Shown piece after piece: positions 7,972 to 17,200 of a DNA stretch of 64,000 nt. The notes below the pieces were generated by a model. The model was given only the letters and a program-made list of their open reading frames with translations, was not told the origin of the DNA and did not search any database. The DNA lies in the NCBI RefSeq assembly GCF_022012335.1, contig NZ_JAKLTO010000001.1, forward strand, positions 540,844-604,843, read 5' to 3'. This DNA comes from Flavobacterium sp. SM15. Lineage in GTDB: Bacteria > Bacteroidota > Bacteroidia > Flavobacteriales > Flavobacteriaceae. Both the position numbers and the translations under genes were made by a program. The stretch's first letter is position 1. Each line of letters opens with the position of its first letter.

Positions 7972-9483
7972 TTATAAACTTGCAATGGCTTGCTGTAATC
8001 GTTTTATGGTTTGATCTTTTCCAATCATTTCCACGATATCAAAAAGGTGAGGCCCTTTTAAAGCGCCCACTAAAGACAAACGGAACGGCTGCATTACTTT
8101 ACCCATACCAATTTCGTTTTTGCTCATCCAGTCTTTTACGATGGTTTCAATATTCATTGAAGTGAAATCACCGATGTTTTCCAATACGGAAATCAGTTCC
8201 TGCATTAAATGCGGGGTTTCTTCTTTCCAGTTTTTGGCTGCTTTTTCATCATAGGAAGCAGGAGCCACAAAAAAGAAATCGGAAAGCTCGTACAAATCCG
8301 TTACAAATGTAGCACGTTCCTTAACCGAAGCGACCACTTTAGTCACATACTCTTTATCGGTAGCAATTCCTTTTTCGGTTAAAATCGTAAGAAATTTATC
8401 CGCTAAAGACTCATCCGATTGCAGTTTTAAATAATGCTGGTTAAACCATTTGTTTTTCTCCGGATCGAATTTCGCACCGGCTTTGTGAACTCTTCCTAGG
8501 TCGAATTTCTGTACCAATTCTTCTAACGAGAATAATTCTTGATCGGTACCGTCGTTCCATCCTAAAAGTGCTAAAAAGTTCACCACTGCTTCAGGAAAAA
8601 ATCCTTTTTCACGGTATCCTGAAGAAGTTTCTCCGGAAATCGGATCGTTCCAATCCAAAGGAAACACCGGGAATCCTAATTTATCTCCGTCGCGTTTGGA
8701 TAATTTTCCATTACCTACCGGTTTTAAAATTAACGGTAAATGGGCAAACTCAGGTGCTTGCCAATCAAAAGCGGTGTATAATAATTCATGAAGTGGGAGG
8801 GAAGGCAACCATTCTTCCCCACGAATTACATGCGAAGTTTCCATTAAATGATCGTCGACAATGTTTGCTAAATGATAGGTAGGCATTCCGTCGCTTTTAA
8901 ACAATACTTTATCGTCTAATAAATTGGTATCGAACTTAATTTCTCCACGAATAAGATCTTTTAAATGTAAGGTCTGATCCACTGGAGTTTTAAATCGAAT
9001 TACAAATTCTTCACCATTGGCAATACGCTCGGCTACTTTATCAGCACTATTGGTAAGCGAATTGTCTAAATGCTCACGAACCGTATGATTGTAAATAAAC
9101 GTATTTCCTTGTTCTTCAGCATTTTTACGCAATTGATCCAGATCTTGAGCGGTGTCAAAAGCATAATACGCCCATCCTGAATTTATCAACTGATCCGCGT
9201 ATTGTTTATACAAGTCTTTACGCTCGCTTTGACGGTACGGTCCAAATTTTTCATTTTTCCCAACGGTTTCATCGGGAGCAATACCTAACCATTCCAATGC
9301 TTCCATAATATAAGCCTCCGCTCCGGGAACAAAGCGGTTTTGATCGGTATCTTCCACACGCAGGTAAAAGGTTCCTCCGTGTTTTTTTGCAAATAAATAA
9401 TTGAATAAGGCAGTACGTACACCACCAATATGTAACGGGCCCGTCGGGCTTGGTGCAAAACGCACTCTAACCGGTTTTGACAT
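7972..9483 (-). CDS. gltX: Glutamyl-tRNA synthetase
   Basis: Charges tRNA-Glu with glutamate. The HIGH-type motif is FAPSPTGPLHIGGVRTALFN near residues 9-28. The KMSKS loop appears as KLSKRDGDKLGF, and C-terminal helices follow with the family's usual 503-residue length. Because glnS is also present, this enzyme is expected to be the discriminating type that charges only tRNA-Glu. It is transcribed leftward away from the AT-rich region at 9484-10299, with a -7 box just upstream of the start. Confidence 0.96.
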   Translation of the reverse strand: MSKPVRVRFAPSPTGPLHIGGVRTALFNYLFAKKHGGTFYLRVEDTDQNRFVPGAEAYIMEALEWLGIAPDETVGKNEKFGPYRQSERKDLYKQYADQLINSGWAYYAFDTAQDLDQLRKNAEEQGNTFIYNHTVREHLDNSLTNSADKVAERIANGEEFVIRFKTPVDQTLHLKDLIRGEIKFDTNLLDDKVLFKSDGMPTYHLANIVDDHLMETSHVIRGEEWLPSLPLHELLYTAFDWQAPEFAHLPLILKPVGNGKLSKRDGDKLGFPVFPLDWNDPISGETSSGYREKGFFPEAVVNFLALLGWNDGTDQELFSLEELVQKFDLGRVHKAGAKFDPEKNKWFNQHYLKLQSDESLADKFLTILTEKGIATDKEYVTKVVASVKERATFVTDLYELSDFFFVAPASYDEKAAKNWKEETPHLMQELISVLENIGDFTSMNIETIVKDWMSKNEIGMGKVMQPFRLSLVGALKGPHLFDIVEMIGKDQTIKRLQQAIASL

Positions 9484-10299
9484 TTTTTACAGAATTTTGT
9501 GCAAAGATACTTTTAAGTTTACAGTTAACCATTTACCCTTTAGAGTTTTTTAAAACAAATTTAAAACTATTGACAATTGTTAATAAAGCTAAAGGTTCTA
9601 TAACTGCTTTATTTTAAGAGATTTGTTTGAACAGTAGCTTAAAAATTACTGATAAATTGTTAATAAAAACGATTAAAAACATATTTCTTTATAAGGATTT
9701 AACACCAAAATTTTACATTGTTAATTGATTTACCGGAATCGTTGAAAAACAGGCTTTTACCGATTAACAACTTTTGTTGAAAACTTTGAATAGAATTTTA
9801 CAACTGTTTTTTGGATAAATGCTTTTTTTTCCTAATCAAAAAGACAAATCAGAAATGCAAGGGAAGTTTTTATTTTTTGTTTATAATTTATTAAAAAGGA
9901 ATCCGTACTTATTAACACAAATTTGTAGAGTGAATTATTAAAAAAACAAATCAAAAGTTATCTTTCAACGATTGTTGATAACCTAAAATTTACATTTGAT
10001 TTACAAAGTTTTAACTCTAAACTACCCTGTTGATAACTCGGTATAAAAAGAAATAACTCTAAATCCAACCTTATTCTAAAAAAGTTATTTCCACTATTAA
10101 CAAACAATAATAACAATCAAAAAATTAAAATTTTAAAAATTCTTTTTTTCTTTTTTATAATGAATGTTGAAAACTCTTTGCTGTTTTTTGAATCGACTCT
10201 TTTCAAGATTTGGTTTAACCGAAAGGTTTTAACGTATTTTATACTTTTTGGTTTTGTTTAAAATTGTAATTTTATCGGTTATAAGTAAAACTTTAGATT
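9484..10299. other. Gene-free AT-rich region, candidate replication origin (oriC)
   Basis: No coding potential is seen in 816 bases between divergent gltX and the DUF4175 gene. It is very AT-rich, with A/T tracts at 9818-9900 and 10081-10165. The 9-mer TGTTRATAA, one or two bases from the DnaA box TGTGGATAA, occurs at 9578-9586, 9658-9666, 9973-9981 and 10028-10036 on plus, and at 9909-9917 on minus. A one-off copy (CTATTAACA) is at 10094-10102. Three parS palindromes and mnmG lie 4-6 kb to the right. These facts together fit an origin; alone, none is proof. dnaA is not in the window. Confidence 0.5.
9502..9509 (-). promoter_or_regulatory. Candidate -7 box for gltX
   Basis: Minus-strand TATCTTTG fits TAnnTTTG, 18 bases upstream of the gltX start. 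Confidence 0.45.
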
Positions 10300-13200
10300 T
10301 TGGAAGCCAAGAATGTCATCTTTGAGAAACTTGAAGCCTTTATTAAAAAGTACTATACCAATGAGTTGCTCAAAGGAATTATACTTTTTATAGGTTTAGG
10401 TTTGTTGTATTTTTTATTCACGACACTCGTGGAACATTTTCTATGGCTGAGTACCAAAGGGAGAACAATACTTTTTTGGCTGTTCATACTTGTAGAACTA
10501 CTATTGCTTTTACGTTTTATACTGTTTCCGATTTTTAAATTGTTTAAACTTCAGAAAGGAATTGATTTTTCACAGGCTTCCCAAATCATTGGGAATCATT
10601 TTTCGGAAGTAAGTGATAAACTGACTAACTTTCTCCAGCTTAATTCCCAAAGCAATCCATCTGAATTATTGATTGCTTCGATCGAACAAAAGGCAAGAAA
10701 CCTTCAACCGATTCCTTTTAGTAATGCGATCAATTTCAAAAAGAATTCAAAATATTTGCCTTATGCTTTTGTTCCGCTTTTGATTTTATCGGTTTTCATG
10801 CTCAGTGGTAATTCGGGAATGATTACTCAAAGTTTGGATCGTGTAGTACATTTTCAAAAACAATATTCTCCGCCGGCTCCCTTTGAATTTCAGATTCAGA
10901 ATTCTAGTTTAACCTGCGAACAAGGGCAAGATTTTCTACTTAAAGTTAAAACCAAAGGAACAGTAATTCCCGAAAATGCTTTAATAAAAATTGGAGAAGA
11001 AACTTATTTTTTAACCAGTACCAAACCCGGTGAATTCGAATATCAATTTGAAAAGCCTTTAAAATCTGTTGAGTTTCACCTTCAAGCCAATAAAGTAATT
11101 TCCAAAGATTTACAATTGAATGTTGTGGCGGTGCCTACCATTGCCAATTTTGAAATGCAATTGGTTTTTCCTTCGTATTTAGGAAAAAAGACTGAAGTTG
11201 TTCAGGGTACCGGTAATGCAGTAGTTCCTGAAGGCACTAAAGTTCTTTGGAAGGTAATAGCTTTAGCCACTACCTCCGTTGGTTTTCTATCGGATTTCAA
11301 AACAATTGATTTTCAAAGAAATGAACAGTATTTTAGTTTCGGTAAAACAATCCTTCAAACTATTGATTATCAAATTATTACTTCTAATTCTAAAGTTAAG
11401 AATTATGAAAAATTGAACTATCAGCTTACTACGGTAAAGGATCAATATCCAACGATTTCCGTTCAATCAGCACCGGATAGTTTAAAATTAAAAAAGGAAG
11501 TGGTTTTAGGACAAGTTTCCGATGATTACGGCTTAACCAAATTGCATGTGGTTTTTTATCCGAAAGATAAACCTAATTCAATCCGAAAAGGAACAATTCC
11601 AGTAAAAAGTGCCGCTTTTGATCAGTTTGTGTACACTTTTCCTTCCGGACTATCGATAGAACCAGGAGTTGCTTATGATTATTATTTTGAAATTTTCGAC
11701 AACGATGCCATTCATCATTTTAAGAGTTCTAAATCCGCCGTGTTTTCGCACCGTGAATTAACAGATCAGGAAAAAGAGGAACAAGTGCTTCAAGAGCAAA
11801 ATTCGAATATTAACAGTCTTGAAAAATCAATAAAAAATCAGGACAAACAGCTTTCGGAACTTGACAAACTTCAAAAGTTGGGTAAAGAGAAATCCAACCT
11901 TGATTTTAAAGATCAGAAAAAAGTACAGGATTTCATCAACCGTCAGAAACAGCAGGATGAGATGATGAAGGAGTTTTCAAAAAAATTAGAGGACAACCTG
12001 CAGCAATTCAATCCCGAAAAGAAGGATGAATTTAAAGAGGAACTTTTAATTCGTTTGGAAAAGAACGAAAAAGAAATCGAGAAAAACGAAAAACTTTTAA
12101 AGGAGTTAGAAGAACTTACCAATAAACTAAAAGAAGAAGAACTGTTTGATAAAGTTGATAAACTCAAACAAAACACAAAGGATCAAACCAAAAGTTTGGA
12201 GCAATTGGTTGAACTTACCAAGCGTTTTTATGTTGAAAAGAAAGCAGAACAACTTGCCAATAAATTAGAAGAATTATCTAAAAAAGAAGAGAAACTTTCC
12301 GAGAGTAAAGACAACAATTCTAAAGATCAAAATGATATCAATAAAGAATTTGATAAACTACAGCAAGATCTTAACGAGCTTGATAAAGAAAACAAAGAGT
12401 TAAAAGCTCCTATGGACATTCCTAACGATAAGCAGGAACAACAAAATATTGAGGAAGATTTAAAAAAAGCTTCCGATGAATTGCAGAAGCAAAACCAATC
12501 CAAAGCAAAACCTAAACAAAAATCAGCAGCTCAAAAAATGCAGCAAATGAGTCAAAAAATGATGCAGTTGATGGAGTCTGGTGATATGGAACAAATGGAT
12601 GAAGACATTAAAATGCTACGCCAAATACTAGATAATCTTTTAGCTTTTTCTTTTTCACAGGAAGAGGTGATGAATACTTTTAAAATTACTAACGGTCGTT
12701 CATTAGGTTTTAATAAATTATTAAAAAAACAACAGGATTTAAAAACACAGTTTAAACACGTTGATGATTCGCTTTTTGCAATGTCGTTGCGAAATCCTAA
12801 GATTACGGAGACCATAACAAAAGAAGTTGGTAAAGTGCATTACAATATCGATAAATCCATAGATCGTTTGGCGGATTCGGATATTTCACGAGGGGTTTCT
12901 CATCAGCAGTATACCATTACATCAGCCAATACACTTGCAGATTTTTTAAGCGATACGATGAATGAAATGCAAAGCGAAATGATGATGCAGGGTCAAGGCA
13001 AGGGTAATCCTAAACCAGGAAAAGGCCAAGGAAGTGGCATGCAATTACCAGATATTATCAAAAAACAAGATGGTTTATCCGAAAAGATGAAACAAGGTAT
13101 GAAACCTGGAGATAAGCCAGGAGACAAACCTGGTGAATCCGGTCAGAAAGGACAGCAAGGTCAAAAAGGAGGCCAACAAGGGGAGAATGGAGAAGATGGA

Positions 13201-13614
13201 GAAGGCGATGCTGGTAAATTACTTGAAATTTATAAAGAACAACAACAACTGCGAGATGCCTTACAGAAAGCTTTAGATAAAAACGGAATGGGAGGTAATG
13301 GACAAAATGCCTTGCAACAAATGAAAGATATTGAAAAGCAATTACTCAATAAAGGTTTTAAAAACGAGACATTGCAAAAGATGTTGAACCTTAAGCATGA
13401 ACTTTTAAAACTGGATAAAGCGATGCAACAACAAGGAGAAGAAAATAAGCGTCAATCACAAACCAATACTAAACAGTTTCAAAATCAAGCGAATCAAATT
13501 CCACCTGCTTTAAAAGATTATTTAAACAGTGTTGAAATATTAAATAGACAAAGCTTACCTTTGCGCCCAAATTTCAACCAGAAGGTGCAAAATTATTTTA
13601 AGATACATGATTAG
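10300..13614 (+). CDS. DUF4175 family membrane protein with long coiled coil
   Basis: The 1,104-residue protein starts at a TTG (MEAKNVIFEKL); no in-frame ATG fits the conserved N-terminus. Membrane segments lie at about residues 24-44, 57-83 and 153-169. A beta-rich, probably periplasmic part follows (about 180-490), then a very long Lys/Glu/Gln coiled coil (about 490-760). A helical part and a collagen-like Gly/Lys/Pro/Gln low-complexity stretch (about 896-972, with repeated KPGDKPGD) come before the last helices. This matches the Flavobacteriia DUF4175 family. Function is unknown; the layout suggests an envelope-spanning tether. The stop overlaps the ybeY start by 8 bases, so the genes are translationally coupled. 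Confidence 0.85.
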   Translation: MEAKNVIFEKLEAFIKKYYTNELLKGIILFIGLGLLYFLFTTLVEHFLWLSTKGRTILFWLFILVELLLLLRFILFPIFKLFKLQKGIDFSQASQIIGNHFSEVSDKLTNFLQLNSQSNPSELLIASIEQKARNLQPIPFSNAINFKKNSKYLPYAFVPLLILSVFMLSGNSGMITQSLDRVVHFQKQYSPPAPFEFQIQNSSLTCEQGQDFLLKVKTKGTVIPENALIKIGEETYFLTSTKPGEFEYQFEKPLKSVEFHLQANKVISKDLQLNVVAVPTIANFEMQLVFPSYLGKKTEVVQGTGNAVVPEGTKVLWKVIALATTSVGFLSDFKTIDFQRNEQYFSFGKTILQTIDYQIITSNSKVKNYEKLNYQLTTVKDQYPTISVQSAPDSLKLKKEVVLGQVSDDYGLTKLHVVFYPKDKPNSIRKGTIPVKSAAFDQFVYTFPSGLSIEPGVAYDYYFEIFDNDAIHHFKSSKSAVFSHRELTDQEKEEQVLQEQNSNINSLEKSIKNQDKQLSELDKLQKLGKEKSNLDFKDQKKVQDFINRQKQQDEMMKEFSKKLEDNLQQFNPEKKDEFKEELLIRLEKNEKEIEKNEKLLKELEELTNKLKEEELFDKVDKLKQNTKDQTKSLEQLVELTKRFYVEKKAEQLANKLEELSKKEEKLSESKDNNSKDQNDINKEFDKLQQDLNELDKENKELKAPMDIPNDKQEQQNIEEDLKKASDELQKQNQSKAKPKQKSAAQKMQQMSQKMMQLMESGDMEQMDEDIKMLRQILDNLLAFSFSQEEVMNTFKITNGRSLGFNKLLKKQQDLKTQFKHVDDSLFAMSLRNPKITETITKEVGKVHYNIDKSIDRLADSDISRGVSHQQYTITSANTLADFLSDTMNEMQSEMMMQGQGKGNPKPGKGQGSGMQLPDIIKKQDGLSEKMKQGMKPGDKPGDKPGESGQKGQQGQKGGQQGENGEDGEGDAGKLLEIYKEQQQLRDALQKALDKNGMGGNGQNALQQMKDIEKQLLNKGFKNETLQKMLNLKHELLKLDKAMQQQGEENKRQSQTNTKQFQNQANQIPPALKDYLNSVEILNRQSLPLRPNFNQKVQNYFKIHD

Positions 13615-14026
13615 TTTTAATTACGAAACCGACTTTCAGTTGGATAATGAACAAGCGTTTGAAAATTGGATTTCGCGCGTAATTGAGTCTGAGAACAAAG
13701 AATTAGGCGAGATAAGTTATATCTTTTGTGACGATGAATACCTGCATAAAATCAACGTAGAATACCTTAATCATGACGATTTGACTGATATCATCAGTTT
13801 TGATTATTCTGAGGGAAAAATATTACAAGGTGATATTTTTATTTCGATTGAACGCGTTCGAGATAATGCAAGTGATTTCAATGTTTCTTTTGAAGAAGAA
13901 CTTAAGCGGGTTATCATTCATGGAGTGTTACACTACTGTGGATATAAAGATAAATCTGAGCAAGACGAACAGTTGATGCGTACTAAAGAAGATGAAAAAG
14001 TTTTAATGTTCCACGTGGAACATTAA
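13607..14026 (+). CDS. ybeY: rRNA maturation endoribonuclease YbeY
   Basis: A single-strand-specific metal-dependent endoribonuclease acting in 16S rRNA 3'-end maturation and ribosome quality control. The zinc motif is HGVLHYCGYKDKS at residues 105-117. The first two His (105, 109) are present, but the usual GYDH third ligand reads GYKDK, a form I associate with Bacteroidota members. LTDIISFDYSEG earlier is also a family signature. It overlaps the DUF4175 stop. The last codons (MFHVEH, stop) are formed by a 24-bp perfect palindrome that contains a parS site, so protein end and DNA site share the same bases. Confidence 0.92.
   Translation: MISFNYETDFQLDNEQAFENWISRVIESENKELGEISYIFCDDEYLHKINVEYLNHDDLTDIISFDYSEGKILQGDIFISIERVRDNASDFNVSFEEELKRVIIHGVLHYCGYKDKSEQDEQLMRTKEDEKVLMFHVEH
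14007..14022. promoter_or_regulatory. parS site 1 (ParB-binding palindrome)
   Basis: TGTTCCACGTGGAACA is a perfect palindrome matching the bacterial parS consensus TGTTYCACGTGRAACA. The palindrome extends to 24 bp (14003-14026) and ends exactly at the ybeY stop codon. Confidence 0.88.
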
Positions 14027-14058
14027 TTATTATACTAAAAATTTTGAAGCATTTAAAA

Positions 14059-14074
14059 TGTTTCACGTGGAACA
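14059..14074. promoter_or_regulatory. parS site 2, abutting the mnmG start codon
   Basis: TGTTTCACGTGGAACA matches the parS consensus with no mismatch. Its last base is directly before the mnmG ATG at 14075, occupying the place where a ribosome-binding site would be. Confidence 0.88.
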
Positions 14075-15952
14075 ATGAGTTTATTTCAAGATGTATATGA
14101 TGTAATTGTAGTTGGTGCAGGTCATGCCGGTTCAGAAGCTGCGGCTGCGGCTGCAAATATGGGTTCCAAAACACTGCTGGTTACAATGAGTTTGCAGAAC
14201 ATTGCACAAATGTCGTGCAATCCTGCAATGGGAGGAATTGCAAAAGGACAAATCGTTCGTGAGATTGATGCGCTCGGTGGCTATTCAGGAATTGTGTCGG
14301 ATCGCACAGCGATTCAATTCAAGATGCTGAATAAATCCAAAGGGCCTGCTATGTGGTCGCCACGCGTTCAATCGGACCGTATGCGTTTTGCTGAAGAATG
14401 GAGAAACATGTTGGAGCAAACCCCAAACCTTGATTTTTATCAGGAAATGGTTTCCGGGCTCTTGACCGAGAATGGGAAAGTTACCGGAATCCGAACTTCG
14501 TTGGGAATTGAAATCAAAGCAAAATCGGTAGTGCTTACCAATGGAACTTTTTTAAATGGTTTGATCCATATCGGAGAAAAACAATTCGGTGGAGGTAGAG
14601 CTGGTGAAAGTGCCGCTTACGGAATCACCGAAGATTTGGTGAAATTAGGTTTTGAAGCCGGACGTATGAAAACCGGAACCCCTCCTCGAGTAGACGGCCG
14701 TTCATTAGATTATTCTAAAATGGAACCCCAACCCGGAGATACAAAACCAAATAAATTTTCTTATTTAGGAATTACCAAACCACTTTCAGTGCAAAGAGAT
14801 TGTCACATGACCTATACTTCGGAACTGGTACACGATTTATTACGGGAAGGTTTTGATCGTTCTCCAATGTTCAACGGACGAATCAAAAGTTTAGGACCGC
14901 GTTACTGTCCATCCATTGAAGATAAAATCAACCGTTTCGCCGATAAAGAACGCCACCAGTTATTTGTAGAACCTGAAGGTTGGAACACAGTGGAAGTGTA
15001 TGTAAACGGATTTTCAACTTCACTACCCGAAGACGTTCAATTCAAAGCTTTGAGTTCTGTAGCTGGTTTCGAAAAAGTAAAATTCTTCCGTCCAGGTTAT
15101 GCTATCGAATACGATTATTTTCCGCCTACGCAATTAAAACATACTTTAGAAACCAAACTAATTGATGGTTTATATTTTGCCGGACAGATTAATGGAACCA
15201 CTGGTTATGAAGAAGCCGCTTCTCAAGGTTTGATGGCTGGAATTAATGCTTCGTTAAAAGTACAGGGACGTGATCCTTTTGTTTTAAAAAGAAACGAAGC
15301 TTATATTGGCGTATTAATTGACGACTTAATCACCAAGGGAACGGAAGAACCGTATCGTATGTTTACTTCCCGTGCGGAATACCGAACCTTGTTACGTCAG
15401 GATAATGCAGATTTCCGTTTAACACCTATGGCTTATGAAATTGGTTTAGCAAAAGAAGACCGCTTGCGCACAATGGAAAAAAAACGCGATGAGTCGGATG
15501 CGTTTGTAAACTTCTTCAAGGAAACCAGTGTGAACCCGAAAGAAGCAAATCCAATTTTGGAAGAGAAAGGATCTTCGCCAATGGTGCAACCGGATAAAAT
15601 GTTCAAAGTTTTTTCAAGACCTCAATTGGAGTTGGAAGATATCTTGCGTTTCGAAGATGTTCAAAAATACATTCAGGAAAATAATCTTGAGGAAGAAGTA
15701 ATTGAGCAAGCGGAAATTCAAGTTAAATATTCGGGTTATATCGAGAAGGAAAAAAACAACGCGGATAAATTAAACCGTCTGGAAGATTTAAAAATAAGAC
15801 CCGACTTCGATTACGATCTGGTGAAATCCATTTCACACGAAGCGCGCGAGAAACTGAAAAAAATTAAACCGGTAACAATTTCTCAAGCATCGAGAATTTC
15901 CGGAGTTTCCCCAGCGGATATTTCTATATTATTAATTCACATGGGACGCTAA
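14075..15952 (+). CDS. mnmG: tRNA uridine-5-carboxymethylaminomethyl modification enzyme MnmG (GidA)
   Basis: FAD-dependent enzyme that with MnmE modifies the wobble uridine of several tRNAs. The N-terminal FAD-binding Rossmann motif is VVGAGHAGSEAAAAAANMG (about residues 12-30). CNPAMGGIAKGQIVREIDA follows near residue 49, and GTPPRVDGRSLDYSKMEPQ is a GidA signature. Length 625 equals the family norm. It follows ybeY by 48 bases that contain parS site 2. gidA is a classical origin-adjacent gene in many bacteria, consistent with the parS cluster here. Confidence 0.96.
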   Translation: MSLFQDVYDVIVVGAGHAGSEAAAAAANMGSKTLLVTMSLQNIAQMSCNPAMGGIAKGQIVREIDALGGYSGIVSDRTAIQFKMLNKSKGPAMWSPRVQSDRMRFAEEWRNMLEQTPNLDFYQEMVSGLLTENGKVTGIRTSLGIEIKAKSVVLTNGTFLNGLIHIGEKQFGGGRAGESAAYGITEDLVKLGFEAGRMKTGTPPRVDGRSLDYSKMEPQPGDTKPNKFSYLGITKPLSVQRDCHMTYTSELVHDLLREGFDRSPMFNGRIKSLGPRYCPSIEDKINRFADKERHQLFVEPEGWNTVEVYVNGFSTSLPEDVQFKALSSVAGFEKVKFFRPGYAIEYDYFPPTQLKHTLETKLIDGLYFAGQINGTTGYEEAASQGLMAGINASLKVQGRDPFVLKRNEAYIGVLIDDLITKGTEEPYRMFTSRAEYRTLLRQDNADFRLTPMAYEIGLAKEDRLRTMEKKRDESDAFVNFFKETSVNPKEANPILEEKGSSPMVQPDKMFKVFSRPQLELEDILRFEDVQKYIQENNLEEEVIEQAEIQVKYSGYIEKEKNNADKLNRLEDLKIRPDFDYDLVKSISHEAREKLKKIKPVTISQASRISGVSPADISILLIHMGR

Positions 15953-16030
15953 ATTAGTTGACAGTCTCGGTTTGTAGTTTTTTTGTTTTACTATACTATT
16001 TACTGCGACTGCAAACGGAGATTTTAAAAA

Positions 16031-16046
16031 TGTTCCACGTGAAACT
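16031..16046. promoter_or_regulatory. parS site 3
   Basis: TGTTCCACGTGAAACT matches the parS consensus except for the final base. It lies in the gap between mnmG and the methyltransferase, outside any gene. Confidence 0.8.
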
Positions 16047-16097
16047 ACGGCGGCAAGCCTTATAAACAAAGCGATTAGTAAGAAACAAAAAAAATAA

Positions 16098-16952
16098 ATG
16101 CACTTTTCAACCGATAACGTTTTTATTCATGTTCAAGATTATTCCGTATCTGGAGAACATTTTGATTTGCTTTTGGATAAGGAATTACAACTCCTAAAAA
16201 CCCATCCGCAACCGTCATTGGAAAAACTTCCGAGTTATTACGAAAGCGAGGATTATATTTCTCATACCGACGCAAAACGTTCGTTGTTTGAAAAAATATA
16301 TCATTTCATTAAACGAAAAGCGATTCGTGATAAAGTAAAATTGATCACCAAACTGCAACCACAAAAAGGAACCCTTTTGGACATTGGAGCCGGAACCGGA
16401 GACTTTTTATCCGAAGCGAAAAATCAATCTTGGAGCATTACCGGGATAGAACCCAGTTCAAAAGCTAAAGCTATTGCCGTTTCAAAAGGAGTACATTTTG
16501 CAGATGCTTTAGAAGCTTTAGAAAATCATTCGTTCGATGTAATTACCATGTGGCACGTTTTGGAACACGTCCCGGACTTGGAAAAACAAATAAAGGAATT
16601 GAAACGCTTGCTCAAACCAATGGGAACAATTATTATCGCAGTTCCGAATTATAAATCATTCGATGCACAGCATTACGGAAAATTTTGGGCGGCTTACGAT
16701 GTGCCTCGTCATTTGTGGCATTTTTCAAAAACGTCGATAGAAAAACTTTTTGCTAGAGAGAATATGCAACTAGTAAAAATCCTTCCAATGGTTTTTGATA
16801 GTTTTTACGTTTCGCTTTTATCGGAAAAATACAAAACCGGAACAATGAATTTCGTTCAGGGATTTTGGACCGGTTTACGCTCAAATTTAAAAGCAAAGCA
16901 AAATAGGGAGTTTTCTTCCCATATTTATGTGATCAAAAACACTGAAAATTAA
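16098..16952 (+). CDS. Class I SAM-dependent methyltransferase
   Basis: The 284-residue protein has a UbiG/Methyltransf_23-like Rossmann domain. Motif I is GTLLDIGAGTGDFLSEAK (about residues 94-111), the acidic strand is SITGIEPSS, and the motif near VITMWHVLEHVPDLEKQIKE is the usual post-II region. The N-terminal about 60 residues (YSVSGEHFDLLLDKELQLL) lack the clear Cys zinc site seen in some relatives. The substrate is unknown; related genes act on cell-surface or quinone substrates. It is monocistronic after parS site 3. The C-terminus LRSNLKAKQNREFSSHIYVIKN is typical of Flavobacteriia homologues. Confidence 0.8.
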   Translation: MHFSTDNVFIHVQDYSVSGEHFDLLLDKELQLLKTHPQPSLEKLPSYYESEDYISHTDAKRSLFEKIYHFIKRKAIRDKVKLITKLQPQKGTLLDIGAGTGDFLSEAKNQSWSITGIEPSSKAKAIAVSKGVHFADALEALENHSFDVITMWHVLEHVPDLEKQIKELKRLLKPMGTIIIAVPNYKSFDAQHYGKFWAAYDVPRHLWHFSKTSIEKLFARENMQLVKILPMVFDSFYVSLLSEKYKTGTMNFVQGFWTGLRSNLKAKQNREFSSHIYVIKNTEN

Positions 16953-17200
16953 AATAAAGCCTGATTTTTATATATTTCTACTCAAAACAAGGAAATACCT
17001 TCTGTTTTTTAGATCGTTTCTTAAATCGCTTTATTTGATTTTGGTTTTAATAGTAAGTTTTTATTTGTATTTTAATAACGATAAATATTCTTTATACTTT
17101 AAAAAAGAACAAAAACTTGCGATTTTCATTCTAAAATTAGCATCTTTGAAAACCAAGGACGAATTTTATACTTTTACACAAAAATAAAACGCATTAGAAA

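Noticed and set aside
13003..13215. CRISPR-like or tandem DNA repeat in the DUF4175 gene
   Set aside because: It is low-complexity Gly/Lys/Gln/Pro coding sequence in frame, with no regular repeat-spacer pattern.
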